33,151 nucleotides of DNA from contig JABWCM010000030.1 of assembly GCA_013360285.1 (NCBI GenBank), positions 1-33,151 on the forward strand, given 5' to 3'. The DNA comes from Myxococcales bacterium (lineage in GTDB: Bacteria; Myxococcota_A; UBA9042; JABWCM01). Below, piece after piece: positions 16,270-23,227 of this stretch (its first letter is position 1; the number at the start of each line of letters is the position of its first letter). A program made the translations under genes and the position numbers. Under the pieces are notes generated by a model. The model ran no database searches. It was not told the origin of the DNA and saw only the letters and a list, made by a program, of their open reading frames with translations.

Positions 16270-17736
16270 ATGAAAAACAAACCCGAAACCGGCAATCGGA
16301 ACAATCAAGCGACCAATCCGGCACCGCATTGGTCATATTCCACGTCGGGCCGGAGTTTTGGACCGTTTACAACCAAGATACACGGTGAATTTTTTACTTT
16401 CCGCACTGTGAAGGAAACGTTGGCCAAAGCGAGTGAGTTGCGCAGCGGCGATGTTCAGGCGGGGCTTGCCGCAACTACGATGCGGGAAAGGACCGCAGCA
16501 AAACGCGTGATCGCCGAAATGCCGGTGGCGACGCTACGACAATCCCCCAGTGTTCCTTACGAATTGGACGAAGTCACCCGAACAATTGAAGACGGATTGG
16601 ACCAGGCAGCCTGGCGACGGGTTTCGGGGTGGACCGTTGGGCAACTGCGGGATTGGATTGTGGACGAAGACACACCGGCAGAGGAAATTGCTGCGGTTGG
16701 AAGAAGTCTTGCTCCGGAAATCGTCGCGGCGGTGACCTCCCTGATGAGCAATCTCGACCTTATCTTAGCAGCACGGCGTTTGCGCGTTGTCGTTCGTTGT
16801 AACGCAACGCTGGGATTGCCGGGAAGGATCTCAAGCCGACTTCAACCGAACGATCCACTTGATAACTTAAGTAGTATTCTTGCCATCGTTCGGGATGGTC
16901 TCAGTTTCGGTAACGGCGACGCGGTGATTGGAATCAACCCGGCTACCGAATCGGTGGAGAGCGTTTATACCATCTTGTCGGCGGTAAAAACGTTTATGCG
17001 CCGATACCAGGTCCCCACCCAGAACTGTGTATTGGCTCACGTCACACTCCAGATGCGCGCGTTGGAACGAGGTGCGCCATTGGATTTGATGTTCCAAAGC
17101 ATCGCCGGAACCGAAGCGGCCAACCGTAACTTTGGAATTGGGGTGGCGCTGTTGGATGAGGCCTACGACATGACGTTGCGACTCGGAACGGCGTTGGGAA
17201 AAAACGTCATGTATTTCGAAACGGGGCAGGGAACAGCGTTGTCCGCCAACGCGCATTATGACACGGACCAAGTCACAATGGAGGCGAGAACTTATGGGCT
17301 CGCGAGGCGGTACGCGCCGTTTCTGGTCAACAGCGTGGTCGGCTTCATCGGTCCGGAATATCTGTACGACGGCAAACAGATTACGCGAGCCGGGTTGGAA
17401 GATCACTTTATGGGTAAGTTAAGTGGGATCAGCATGGGGTGCGACGCGTGTTACACCAACCACGCGGTGGCCGATCAAAACGACCAAGAATCGTTGGAAA
17501 TCCTGTTGGCGGCGGCCGGTGTCAATTATCTGATGGGTATCCCGATGGGGGACGACCTGATGCTCAATTACAACACCACAAGCTTTCACAACAACGCTGC
17601 CCTGAGAACGGTTTTTGGATATCGCCCGACACCGGAATTTGAAGCATGGATGGAAAAAATGGGGTTGTGGCGTAATGGAAAAATGACCAAACGCGCTGGA
17701 GATGCTTCGATTTTTGACGGACAAGGATTGCCATGA
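16270..17736 (+). CDS. eutB: Ethanolamine ammonia-lyase large subunit
   Basis: A 488-residue EutB, the substrate-binding TIM-barrel subunit of adenosylcobalamin-dependent ethanolamine ammonia-lyase, which makes acetaldehyde and ammonia. Family motifs are intact: FGNGDAVIGINP, GTEAANRNFGIGVALLDEA, FETGQGTALSANAH, MGCDACYTNHAVADQND and GDDLMLNYNTTSFHN. The protein is about 35 residues longer than the enterobacterial one; the extra part is mainly a polar N-terminus. ATG 16270 is the first start after an in-frame stop, but it lacks a properly spaced ribosome binding site (AGG abuts the ATG). The stop overlaps the eutC start by four bases. The reactivase EutA and the downstream dehydrogenases are not in this window. 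Confidence 0.97.
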   Translation: MKNKPETGNRNNQATNPAPHWSYSTSGRSFGPFTTKIHGEFFTFRTVKETLAKASELRSGDVQAGLAATTMRERTAAKRVIAEMPVATLRQSPSVPYELDEVTRTIEDGLDQAAWRRVSGWTVGQLRDWIVDEDTPAEEIAAVGRSLAPEIVAAVTSLMSNLDLILAARRLRVVVRCNATLGLPGRISSRLQPNDPLDNLSSILAIVRDGLSFGNGDAVIGINPATESVESVYTILSAVKTFMRRYQVPTQNCVLAHVTLQMRALERGAPLDLMFQSIAGTEAANRNFGIGVALLDEAYDMTLRLGTALGKNVMYFETGQGTALSANAHYDTDQVTMEARTYGLARRYAPFLVNSVVGFIGPEYLYDGKQITRAGLEDHFMGKLSGISMGCDACYTNHAVADQNDQESLEILLAAAGVNYLMGIPMGDDLMLNYNTTSFHNNAALRTVFGYRPTPEFEAWMEKMGLWRNGKMTKRAGDASIFDGQGLP

Positions 17737-18749
17737 ACCAGGAATTGGATCGTGTACTTCGCGCCGTCATTGAGGCCGCAGTAAAAGAAACGTTAAGCCA
17801 GGAGACATCCGGTGCGAAATCGGGTGGCAAACAACAACCGGAACCGCGCCGAAGTCCGCTTCCTGAAAACGAACCCAAACACCTGCAACAACGCCGTTTT
17901 TCGCCGGCACCGTCACGATTTTCACCTGCTCATCTGGAAGGGAAAGTTCAGAACACAAAATCGGACCAAACCGCAACATCACCTTATCAGATGCAGGTTT
18001 TTGACGGTAACCGTTTGGCCCAACCCGGAGTAGAAAACCCGCGTAATAAACCGTTGTTTGACCGCCTGTTGAAAACAACACCCACACGAATCGGAACCGG
18101 ACGGGCGGGGACGCGGTATCGTACTGAGACCTACCTGGAATTACGCGCCGACCATGCCATTGCGAAAGACGCCGTGTATGCCGAACTTCCGCCGGATTTG
18201 GCCGCGAAATTGGGATGTATTGAAGTAAAAAGCCGCTGCAACAATCGAGAACATTATCTGTTGTATCCCAACGACGGCCGCCGTCTTGACGATTCCAGCC
18301 GAGCACTTTTGGCGCAGCAAGGAACCCGAAGCGCCGACGTTCAGATTATCGTCGCCGACGGTTTGGCTGCGCCGGCGTTGATGCTCAATGGCCCCAAACT
18401 GTTGCCCGCATTCATAACGGCTTTGCAACAGCGAGGCTTAACCGTTGCGAAACCGATATTGGCCCACATGGCGCGTGTCGGATTGCAGGACGATATCGGT
18501 GTGCTGCTTCAAAGCCGGGCCACCGCGATTTGTTTAGGGGAACGCCCCGGATTGGGCACGGGTGATTCGTTGTCGATTTATATCGCCGTAGCCCCCGGAC
18601 TCGATCAGGACAACGCGCTCAAAAATTGTCTATCCAACATCCGCCCACAGGGGCTTGCACCAGCCCATGCCGCCGAAATGGCCGCGGAACTGCTAAAACG
18701 TGGACTGATCTTGGGTAAGAGTGGTCTCGTATTGGCCCAGAGTTTGTGA
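17733..18749 (+). CDS. eutC: Ethanolamine ammonia-lyase small subunit
   Basis: A 338-residue EutC, which binds adenosylcobalamin with EutB. The folded part starts near residue 110 (TRIGTGRAGTRYRTETYLEL) and contains KSRCNNREHYLLYPNDGR, DGLAAPALMLN and ERPGLGTGDSLSIYIAVAPG, as in the family. The N-terminus is an extension of about 110 residues. It starts with an amphipathic helix (LDRVLRAVIEAAVKETL) and continues as a polar, Pro/Gln-rich linker. In known microcompartment systems a similar helix at the EutC N-terminus directs the enzyme into the shell, and the eutL gene next door supports that reading. The ATGA overlap with eutB implies coupled translation. The stop codon TGA lies inside the arm of the miniature repeat at 18743-18773. 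Confidence 0.96.
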   Translation: MNQELDRVLRAVIEAAVKETLSQETSGAKSGGKQQPEPRRSPLPENEPKHLQQRRFSPAPSRFSPAHLEGKVQNTKSDQTATSPYQMQVFDGNRLAQPGVENPRNKPLFDRLLKTTPTRIGTGRAGTRYRTETYLELRADHAIAKDAVYAELPPDLAAKLGCIEVKSRCNNREHYLLYPNDGRRLDDSSRALLAQQGTRSADVQIIVADGLAAPALMLNGPKLLPAFITALQQRGLTVAKPILAHMARVGLQDDIGVLLQSRATAICLGERPGLGTGDSLSIYIAVAPGLDQDNALKNCLSNIRPQGLAPAHAAEMAAELLKRGLILGKSGLVLAQSL

Positions 18750-18793
18750 AAAAGTTATCTATTTTTTCACAAACACCTCTCACAAACACCTCT
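18743..18793 (+). repeat. Miniature repeat hairpin with a 13-bp tandem duplication between eutC and eutL
   Basis: TTTGTGAAAAA (18743-18753) and TTTTTCACAAA (18763-18773) form a perfect 11-base stem with a 9-base loop. These are the outer ends of the long palindromic repeat (compare 5981-5992 and 141-152) joined with the interior missing. The eutC stop codon is inside the left arm (TGA at 18747-18749). Immediately after, CACAAACACCTCT is duplicated in tandem (18768-18780, 18781-18793). The A/T-rich stem could act as a weak terminator or RNA-stability element before eutL. Confidence 0.7.
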
Positions 18794-18816
18794 CAGCAAC
18801 ACTAAAGGAGGCCTTC

Positions 18817-19497
18817 ATGGCTTTGGTTCCGCTACCGCCAAAAATCCTGGCTTGTCGTATGTTAGCCCACGCACATCCGTCGTTGCTCGTGGAATTGGGA
18901 GCGCGTATCGACCGGCACACGTCACTGGGACTCATCACCTGTGATCAGGATGACAGCCTCTATGCCGCGTTGGATCACGCCACCAAATTCGCTGATGTGG
19001 ATGTTGTTTTTGCTCGAAGTTTTTACGCGGGGGCGGCCCACGCGTCTGGGCCGTTCTCCGGAGAAATCCTGGGAGTGTTGGCGGCAGCCGACCCCGACCA
19101 AATCGAAGAAGGTGTGGCGGCGTTATCAACGGCCCTTCAATCCGAGATTTGTTTTTATCAGGTGGGCGACAAAGGGCCGGCGTTTTTTCCCCATGTCATT
19201 GCGGAAACGGGCCGTTATCTTAGCGCACAGGCCAAAATTCTTCCCGGCGAACCGTTGGCTTATCTTATCGCCCCACCGCTCGAGGCTCAAATCGGTCTGG
19301 ACGCCGCGCTGAAAGCGGCCGATGTACACATGGTGCGTTATTTTCCAGCCCCTTCGGAAACCAACTTTGCGGGAGCTTATCTTACCGGAAACCTTCCCGC
19401 CGTCCAGGCGGCAGCCCAAGCATTTACTGACGCAGTAACCGATGTTGCCACCCATCCGCTATATCATTTGAGACGCCCCAACTACCGGCGAAGATAA
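18817..19497 (+). CDS. eutL: Bacterial microcompartment shell protein EutL
   Basis: A 226-residue shell protein close in length to known EutL (about 219 residues), which has two permuted BMC domains and forms trimers with a gated central pore. Recognisable parts are the N-terminal CRMLAHAHPSLLVELG, LGLITCDQDDSLYAALDHATK, the pore-region stretch ARSFYAGAAHASGPFSGEI, and the second-domain segment PSETNFAGAYLTGNLPAVQAA. ATG 18817 has a strong AAAGGAGG six bases upstream; the longer open frame reaching back into eutC is not needed. It follows eutC by 67 bases with a hairpin between. No EutM, EutN, EutS or EutK gene is visible here, so a complete shell must be encoded elsewhere or is absent. Confidence 0.95.
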   Translation: MALVPLPPKILACRMLAHAHPSLLVELGARIDRHTSLGLITCDQDDSLYAALDHATKFADVDVVFARSFYAGAAHASGPFSGEILGVLAAADPDQIEEGVAALSTALQSEICFYQVGDKGPAFFPHVIAETGRYLSAQAKILPGEPLAYLIAPPLEAQIGLDAALKAADVHMVRYFPAPSETNFAGAYLTGNLPAVQAAAQAFTDAVTDVATHPLYHLRRPNYRRR

Positions 19498-19516
19498 ACG
19501 GACATCTAGGCAGATA

Positions 19517-20092
19517 TTACATCGGGCTTGGCGTAGCCGAAGACGACAACCGAGAGGTATAGTCAACAAACGCCATCACGTTTTCAGTCAACTTTTGGGC
19601 TAATGCTTCATTTTTGAGATCCCCATGAGGCGAAAATGCATCCGAAGCGGACGCAAGGGAGAACATGTGTGGATGAACGTGGCTTCCCATCGACTCCAAC
19701 GGGACTCGGAGCGCCCACAATGCCCGATTCCCACCCACGAGGCCCGGGGAGGCAGACAGGAGAAGGACCGGCTTACGTGCAACCGGTGTCGGCCGGTACC
19801 GTGAAAGCCAGTCGATCCCGTTTTTGAGCCCGCCCGGAATCGAAAAGTTGTATTCCGGTGAAACAATCACCAGGCCATCGGCCGCCAAGATTCGTTGTTT
19901 CCACAGCTCAATAGGTGCCGGAAAACCGGTCGTGTTCTGAACATCTTCACTGTAAGACGGTGCGTCAAACTCCGAAAACCGGGCCAAATCGACTTTCATG
20001 TCGGCAGCCACCAGCCGTTGGGCGACGAGTTCAGCAAGTTTATGGTTTAACGACGTCTGTTTCAATGAACCGGCAAATACAAGAAATTTCAT
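19517..20092 (-). CDS. NADPH-dependent FMN reductase family protein
   Basis: A 191-residue flavodoxin-fold oxidoreductase of the FMN_red family. The FMN phosphate loop is GSLKQTSLNHKL near the N-terminus, and the flavin-contact motif is SPEYNFSIPGGLKNGIDWLSR (about 80-100). Members reduce FMN, quinones, azo dyes or chromate with NAD(P)H in the cytoplasm. ATG 20092 has GAGGAG six bases upstream; the longer frame starts with TTG and lacks this spacing. It lies 14 bases after pirin on the same strand, so the two form an operon, probably driven by the sigma-54 promoter at 20882-20898. Its stop faces eutL with 19 bases between. Confidence 0.93.
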   Translation of the reverse strand: MKFLVFAGSLKQTSLNHKLAELVAQRLVAADMKVDLARFSEFDAPSYSEDVQNTTGFPAPIELWKQRILAADGLVIVSPEYNFSIPGGLKNGIDWLSRYRPTPVARKPVLLLSASPGLVGGNRALWALRVPLESMGSHVHPHMFSLASASDAFSPHGDLKNEALAQKLTENVMAFVDYTSRLSSSATPSPM

Positions 20093-20106
20093 AGTCAACT
20101 CCTCAA

Positions 20107-20826
20107 TTACCCCAAATCAAAAAACAAAAACTCTGCATCGACCGTAGCCCCGCAAGTTCCGGTAAACCCATTCCCAAGAGCAACCCCATCTCCCGCCGAC
20201 AACGACACACCGTTGAGATGTATCGACCCTCGGGCAACCTGAATCCAACCAAACCGATCGCCGGCGGTCGCTACATCCACCGATTGGCCGGCATCCAAAA
20301 TCGCGGCATAGAGGTTGACGTCCTGATGGATCCCAACCGAGCCACCGTGACCTGTTCGAGAAGCAACAAGCCGGAGTATTCCTCGGCGTTCATCGACCGA
20401 AAAATGTTTTTGTTCGTACCCTGGAGTCAGTTGTTTGGACTCCGGTTGAATCCAGATTTGTAGCAGGTGCACCGGCTCAACACTTGACGCATTGTATTCG
20501 CTATGTGTAACGCCGGTTCCGGCGGTCATTCGTTGCACGTCTCCAGCAACAATGACCGACCCGTTGCCCATGCTGTCTTTGTGTTCCAACCCACCGCTCA
20601 GAATATAAGTGAGGATTTCCATATCCCGATGAGGGTGCGTAGGAAATCCACGCCCTGGAGCAACACGGTCTTCATTGATTACGCGCAGCGAACGAAACCC
20701 CATAAACCGGGGATCAAAGTAGTCGGCAAACGAAAAAGTGTGATACGTGTCCAGCCAGCCCCAATTAAAATGCCCTCGTTCATTTCCGGGTCGTATGGTC
20801 ATGAGTTCCATTGTTCTTTTTGTCAT
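20107..20826 (-). CDS. Pirin family bicupin protein
   Basis: A 239-residue pirin of the YhhW type. The metal-binding residues of the N-terminal cupin are present: H-x-H in FPTHPHRDMEI and the later pair in TGVTHSEYN. The pattern HTFSFADYFDP and GFRSLRVINEDRV near the N-terminus is typical. Some bacterial pirins act as quercetin dioxygenases, others bind regulatory or metabolic partners; which applies here is not shown by the sequence. ATG 20826 has AGGAGAG seven bases upstream, so the 20 codons of open frame before it are not used. It is first in a two-gene operon with the FMN reductase, a common pairing of redox-stress genes. Confidence 0.95.
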   Translation of the reverse strand: MTKRTMELMTIRPGNERGHFNWGWLDTYHTFSFADYFDPRFMGFRSLRVINEDRVAPGRGFPTHPHRDMEILTYILSGGLEHKDSMGNGSVIVAGDVQRMTAGTGVTHSEYNASSVEPVHLLQIWIQPESKQLTPGYEQKHFSVDERRGILRLVASRTGHGGSVGIHQDVNLYAAILDAGQSVDVATAGDRFGWIQVARGSIHLNGVSLSAGDGVALGNGFTGTCGATVDAEFLFFDLG

Positions 20827-20881
20827 GGCAGCTCTCCTGTTGGGATGACGGTTGTTGTAACTCGACCCCAGAACCATCGTA

Positions 20882-20898
20882 CGCAATCAGCGTGCCAG
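20882..20898 (-). promoter_or_regulatory. Sigma-54 (-24/-12) promoter of the pirin-FMN reductase operon
   Basis: Read on the minus strand, CTGGCACGCTGATTGCG contains the full TGGCAC-N5-TTGC consensus with GG-N10-GC spacing. The predicted start is near 20871, about 45 nt before the pirin ATG at 20826. It points away from the sigma-54 promoter at 21219-21235, so the 320 bases between them could hold shared enhancer sites. Confidence 0.8.
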
Positions 20899-21218
20899 TT
20901 TAGTCGGGGTCCTTTCATTCACCGACAATACTTCAGTGAAATGGGACCTATTACACGGAAGACACATACTGTTGGAGCAACGTCGGGTACCGATTCGGGT
21001 GTTCTGCGCCCGCCAACCAAGTCATTTTGATTCGAACACTCTCATTATGATTCGCATGGCACCAATCAATCAGACCAAAAGACACCCATTAAATCGACGG
21101 TTAAAACGACCAACGGAACGTAATCCCACCGTCGTCATAACGCCAACAGTTTGACAACCTATAGAAATTATGTAGAAAAATTGTCCGTCTTGGCGACGTA
21201 CCATTCTGGATTCAAATC
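20899..21218. promoter_or_regulatory. Region between two divergent sigma-54 promoters with candidate enhancer repeats
   Basis: No gene is visible. A direct repeat TCATT(T/A)TGATTCG occurs at 21022-21034 and 21042-21054, exactly 20 bases apart. An inverted pair CGACGGT (21095-21101) and ACCGTCG (21128-21134) is spaced 33 bases between centres, close to three helical turns. Both lie about 90-200 bases from the -24 boxes, the usual range for activator binding. Which, if either, is bound is unknown. Confidence 0.4.
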
Positions 21219-21235
21219 TTGGCACATCGTTTGCT
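21219..21235 (+). promoter_or_regulatory. Sigma-54 (-24/-12) promoter of the membrane protein-YceI operon
   Basis: TTGGCACATCGTTTGCT matches TGGCAC-N5-TTGC exactly, with GG at 21221-21222 and GC at 21233-21234. The predicted start is near 21245, about 43 nt before ATG 21288. Confidence 0.82.
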
Positions 21236-21287
21236 TAAGCTATCAACAAGGACCCACCAACGAGTGGCAACCAACCGGAGAAACAGT

Positions 21288-21509
21288 ATGACAAACACGA
21301 ATTCACCATCCAATTCCGCAACTACTGGGAAAAACAGATCTTGGGGACGAATCATCGGAATTCTTTTACTGCTTGGGGTTGTTGGTTTTGCCGCCACGTG
21401 GTACTTCGCGTTCCGGAAAAATCCGGAGGATGTTCAGAAAATACAACAAATCAACCAAACGCAGGAACAGTTGGATGAAGCGCTTGGTTGGGACGAAGAC
21501 ACCAAATAG
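21288..21509 (+). CDS. Small single-pass membrane protein
   Basis: A 73-residue protein of unknown family. A polar Ser/Asn-rich N-terminus of about 22 residues precedes one membrane helix (IIGILLLLGVVGFAATWYFAF). A charged, Gln-rich, probably coiled-coil tail follows (NPEDVQKIQQINQTQEQLDEAL). ATG 21288 has GGAG seven bases upstream; the longer open frame would start inside the sigma-54 promoter and is rejected. It is the first gene after the promoter and is followed 63 bases later by a YceI-family gene, with a hairpin between them. The pairing suggests an inner-membrane partner for the exported YceI protein, by context only. Confidence 0.75.
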   Translation: MTNTNSPSNSATTGKNRSWGRIIGILLLLGVVGFAATWYFAFRKNPEDVQKIQQINQTQEQLDEALGWDEDTK

Positions 21510-21523
21510 TAAGTTAGCCGTTT

Positions 21524-21548
21524 CGGAAGTTGTATAGGGCAGCTTCCG
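21524..21548 (+). other. Intercistronic hairpin
   Basis: CGGAAGTTG and CAGCTTCCG form a nine-pair stem with one G-U pair and a seven-base loop. No T-run follows, so it is more likely an RNA-processing or partial attenuation element than a full terminator. Confidence 0.5.
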
Positions 21549-21572
21549 GTTACTTCTTAAAGGAGACCTGAC

Positions 21573-22205
21573 ATGTTAAATCGTAAATGGATGCTTGGTA
21601 TGTTTGCGCTTGTCACCACAACGACCTTTGGGTCGGTAGCCATAGCCGAACCTTTTTCAGTCGTGCCAAATACAAGCCGAGTAAGTTTCACCAGTGATGC
21701 GCCTTTTGAGACCATCGTCGGTACCACGTCGAACGTGAACGGAACACTGGATTTCAATTTGAAAGATCTCAATGCGAAATCAACCGCCACCGTGATGGTA
21801 GATATCGCTTCAGTGAAAACCGGGGTGGACTTGCGGGATGAGCACATGCGAAGCGATCAGTGGCTCGATACTGCCAAGTTTCCTGAAGCCAAGTTTGAGT
21901 TAACAAAAGTCGAATTTCCTGCAAAAGCGGCTCTTGAGCATAACAAAAAGGTTTCCGGAAAGGTATTTGGTAAGTTAACAATTAAGGGAACCACCAAAGA
22001 CGTGGAAGCGAAGGCGACATTGGGTCTATTTCCTGAAAACGCTAAACTCGCCGGATTTGGTCTGAAAGGAGATGTCGTTCGCGTAAAAGCCGAACTCACA
22101 ATCACTCTGCGGGACTTCGGTGTGGCGGTTCCGGAAGGAATCGCAGGACTCAAAGTGGCAGAGACCGTGGACATCGCCATGGATCTGACCGCCATTCGTA
22201 AGTAA
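21573..22205 (+). CDS. YceI family periplasmic protein
   Basis: A 210-residue exported protein. A signal peptide (about 1-25, MFALVTTTTFGSVAIA then EPF) precedes a YceI lipocalin-like domain. Family marks are the opening VVPNTSRVSFTSDAPFETIVG, the DLRDEHMRSDQWLDTAKFPEA segment and GKLTIKGTTKDVEAKAT. YceI proteins bind isoprenoid-type lipids such as polyprenyl chains in the periplasm and are often induced by alkaline or other stress. AGGAGA lies about seven bases before ATG 21573. It is the second gene of the sigma-54 operon starting at 21219. Confidence 0.95.
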   Translation: MLNRKWMLGMFALVTTTTFGSVAIAEPFSVVPNTSRVSFTSDAPFETIVGTTSNVNGTLDFNLKDLNAKSTATVMVDIASVKTGVDLRDEHMRSDQWLDTAKFPEAKFELTKVEFPAKAALEHNKKVSGKVFGKLTIKGTTKDVEAKATLGLFPENAKLAGFGLKGDVVRVKAELTITLRDFGVAVPEGIAGLKVAETVDIAMDLTAIRK

Positions 22206-22233
22206 ATCATGCACTTGCCGAGCCCTCCACCAC

Positions 22234-23184
22234 TTAAAGTGAGGTTTTCGGGTAACGGAAATGTTCGTCTGAAAACATCCGTTCTCCGGCTCGAACTTCC
22301 CACGCACGAAGTTGGCGCCCCATTCGTTCCGATAACTTCAACACAGCAGGATGAGAGGTACCTCCGCGAAACACCTCGATGTTGGCGGTTTCCATAGCCA
22401 ACAACATCTCGCGGTACGCTTCACGGCCTACTCCCTGCCGCTGGATTTCCGGATCCAACATCACTTCCACGCTGGCCATCGCCCCCCAAAAAGGGTGATC
22501 GAACGCTGGGGTAAACGCAAACGTTCCAAGTAATCGGTTGTCGCGAAACAGGACAAAACGAAATGGCGAACCGTCTTCCAATTCCTGCATCAATTCTTCA
22601 CGTTTCGCCCGCAGGTGCCCAGGAAGAGCGACAAACCATCCGTACTCGGGGTTGGCACCAAAAAGCCTCTCCTGAAGATTCATGACCGCTTCGACTTCGG
22701 CGTAATCGGTTAAGCGACGACACTCAAGCCCATAACGGCCAAAGTCCGGGCGATCTCTTCCGAGAAGGTCCAGCGCTTTGGTGGGGCACCCATGCAAAAT
22801 AACCGACTCCACATGAAGTCCGGCGCGGACAAGATCCGGAAGCAACATTTCGTACGGGGCGTCCAGCAAGAGTTCCGTATTGGAAGCAAAATGCCCACTT
22901 CGTCTTGCCGCCTCCTTTCTTAACCAATTTATTGCCGACTCGTCGGCAGGATCGGCCAGCAACACCACCAGAGTTACCGGTGTACCGAAGTTGGGACAGT
23001 CTTCAAACGATTCCAGCCAGCCGGCACAAATCCGGTTGTCATGTTCGAAATAGGTTGCAGACGTACAAGACACCAGCCGGTCCTGTAAGAACTGGCGTGT
23101 CATTTCAAAGGATTGCCGATTATCAATAAATTCGGGGTAGTATCGTAGGGCGGACATCCGGAGGTGGGTCAATTGTTCGATCAT
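22234..23184 (-). CDS. GNAT family N-acetyltransferase
   Basis: A 316-residue protein with a C-terminal GNAT fold. The acetyl-CoA motif is VEVMLDPEIQRQGVGREAY (about residues 240-258), where R/Q-x-x-G-x-G contacts the pyrophosphate. The first 150 residues form a second, GNAT-like but degenerate domain, as in two-domain members. The acceptor is unknown. ATG 23184 is preceded by AGGTGG at suitable distance; the open frame continues 75 codons into the upstream gene in a composition unlike protein, so that part is rejected. The ribosome binding site and start codon are enclosed in a perfect 10-base hairpin (23161-23195). It follows the lamin-tail protein by 43 bases on the same strand. Confidence 0.85.
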   Translation of the reverse strand: MIEQLTHLRMSALRYYPEFIDNRQSFEMTRQFLQDRLVSCTSATYFEHDNRICAGWLESFEDCPNFGTPVTLVVLLADPADESAINWLRKEAARRSGHFASNTELLLDAPYEMLLPDLVRAGLHVESVILHGCPTKALDLLGRDRPDFGRYGLECRRLTDYAEVEAVMNLQERLFGANPEYGWFVALPGHLRAKREELMQELEDGSPFRFVLFRDNRLLGTFAFTPAFDHPFWGAMASVEVMLDPEIQRQGVGREAYREMLLAMETANIEVFRGGTSHPAVLKLSERMGRQLRAWEVRAGERMFSDEHFRYPKTSL

Positions 23185-23195
23185 CGACCCACCTC
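23161..23195 (-). promoter_or_regulatory. Hairpin enclosing the start of the GNAT gene
   Basis: On the minus strand GAGGTGGGTC (23195-23186) pairs perfectly with GACCCACCTC (23170-23161). The first arm contains the ribosome binding site and the 15-base loop contains the start codon. It may hide the site from ribosomes or end transcripts of the upstream gene, though no T-run follows. Confidence 0.6.
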
Positions 23196-23227
23196 GGGGG
23201 AATGAGTACGAAATACGATTCACCTGC

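Noticed and set aside
16031..16273. 80-codon open frame ending in an ATGA overlap with the eutB start
   Set aside because: The overlap would explain the poor eutB ribosome binding site, but the product is Arg/Thr-rich without family resemblance and the frame covers the interlocked inverted repeats.
18732..18749. Sigma-54-like site TTGGCCCAGAGTTTGT before eutL
   Set aside because: It has GG-N10-GT, not GC, and lies at the end of eutC inside a repeat arm; the invariant -12 C is missing.
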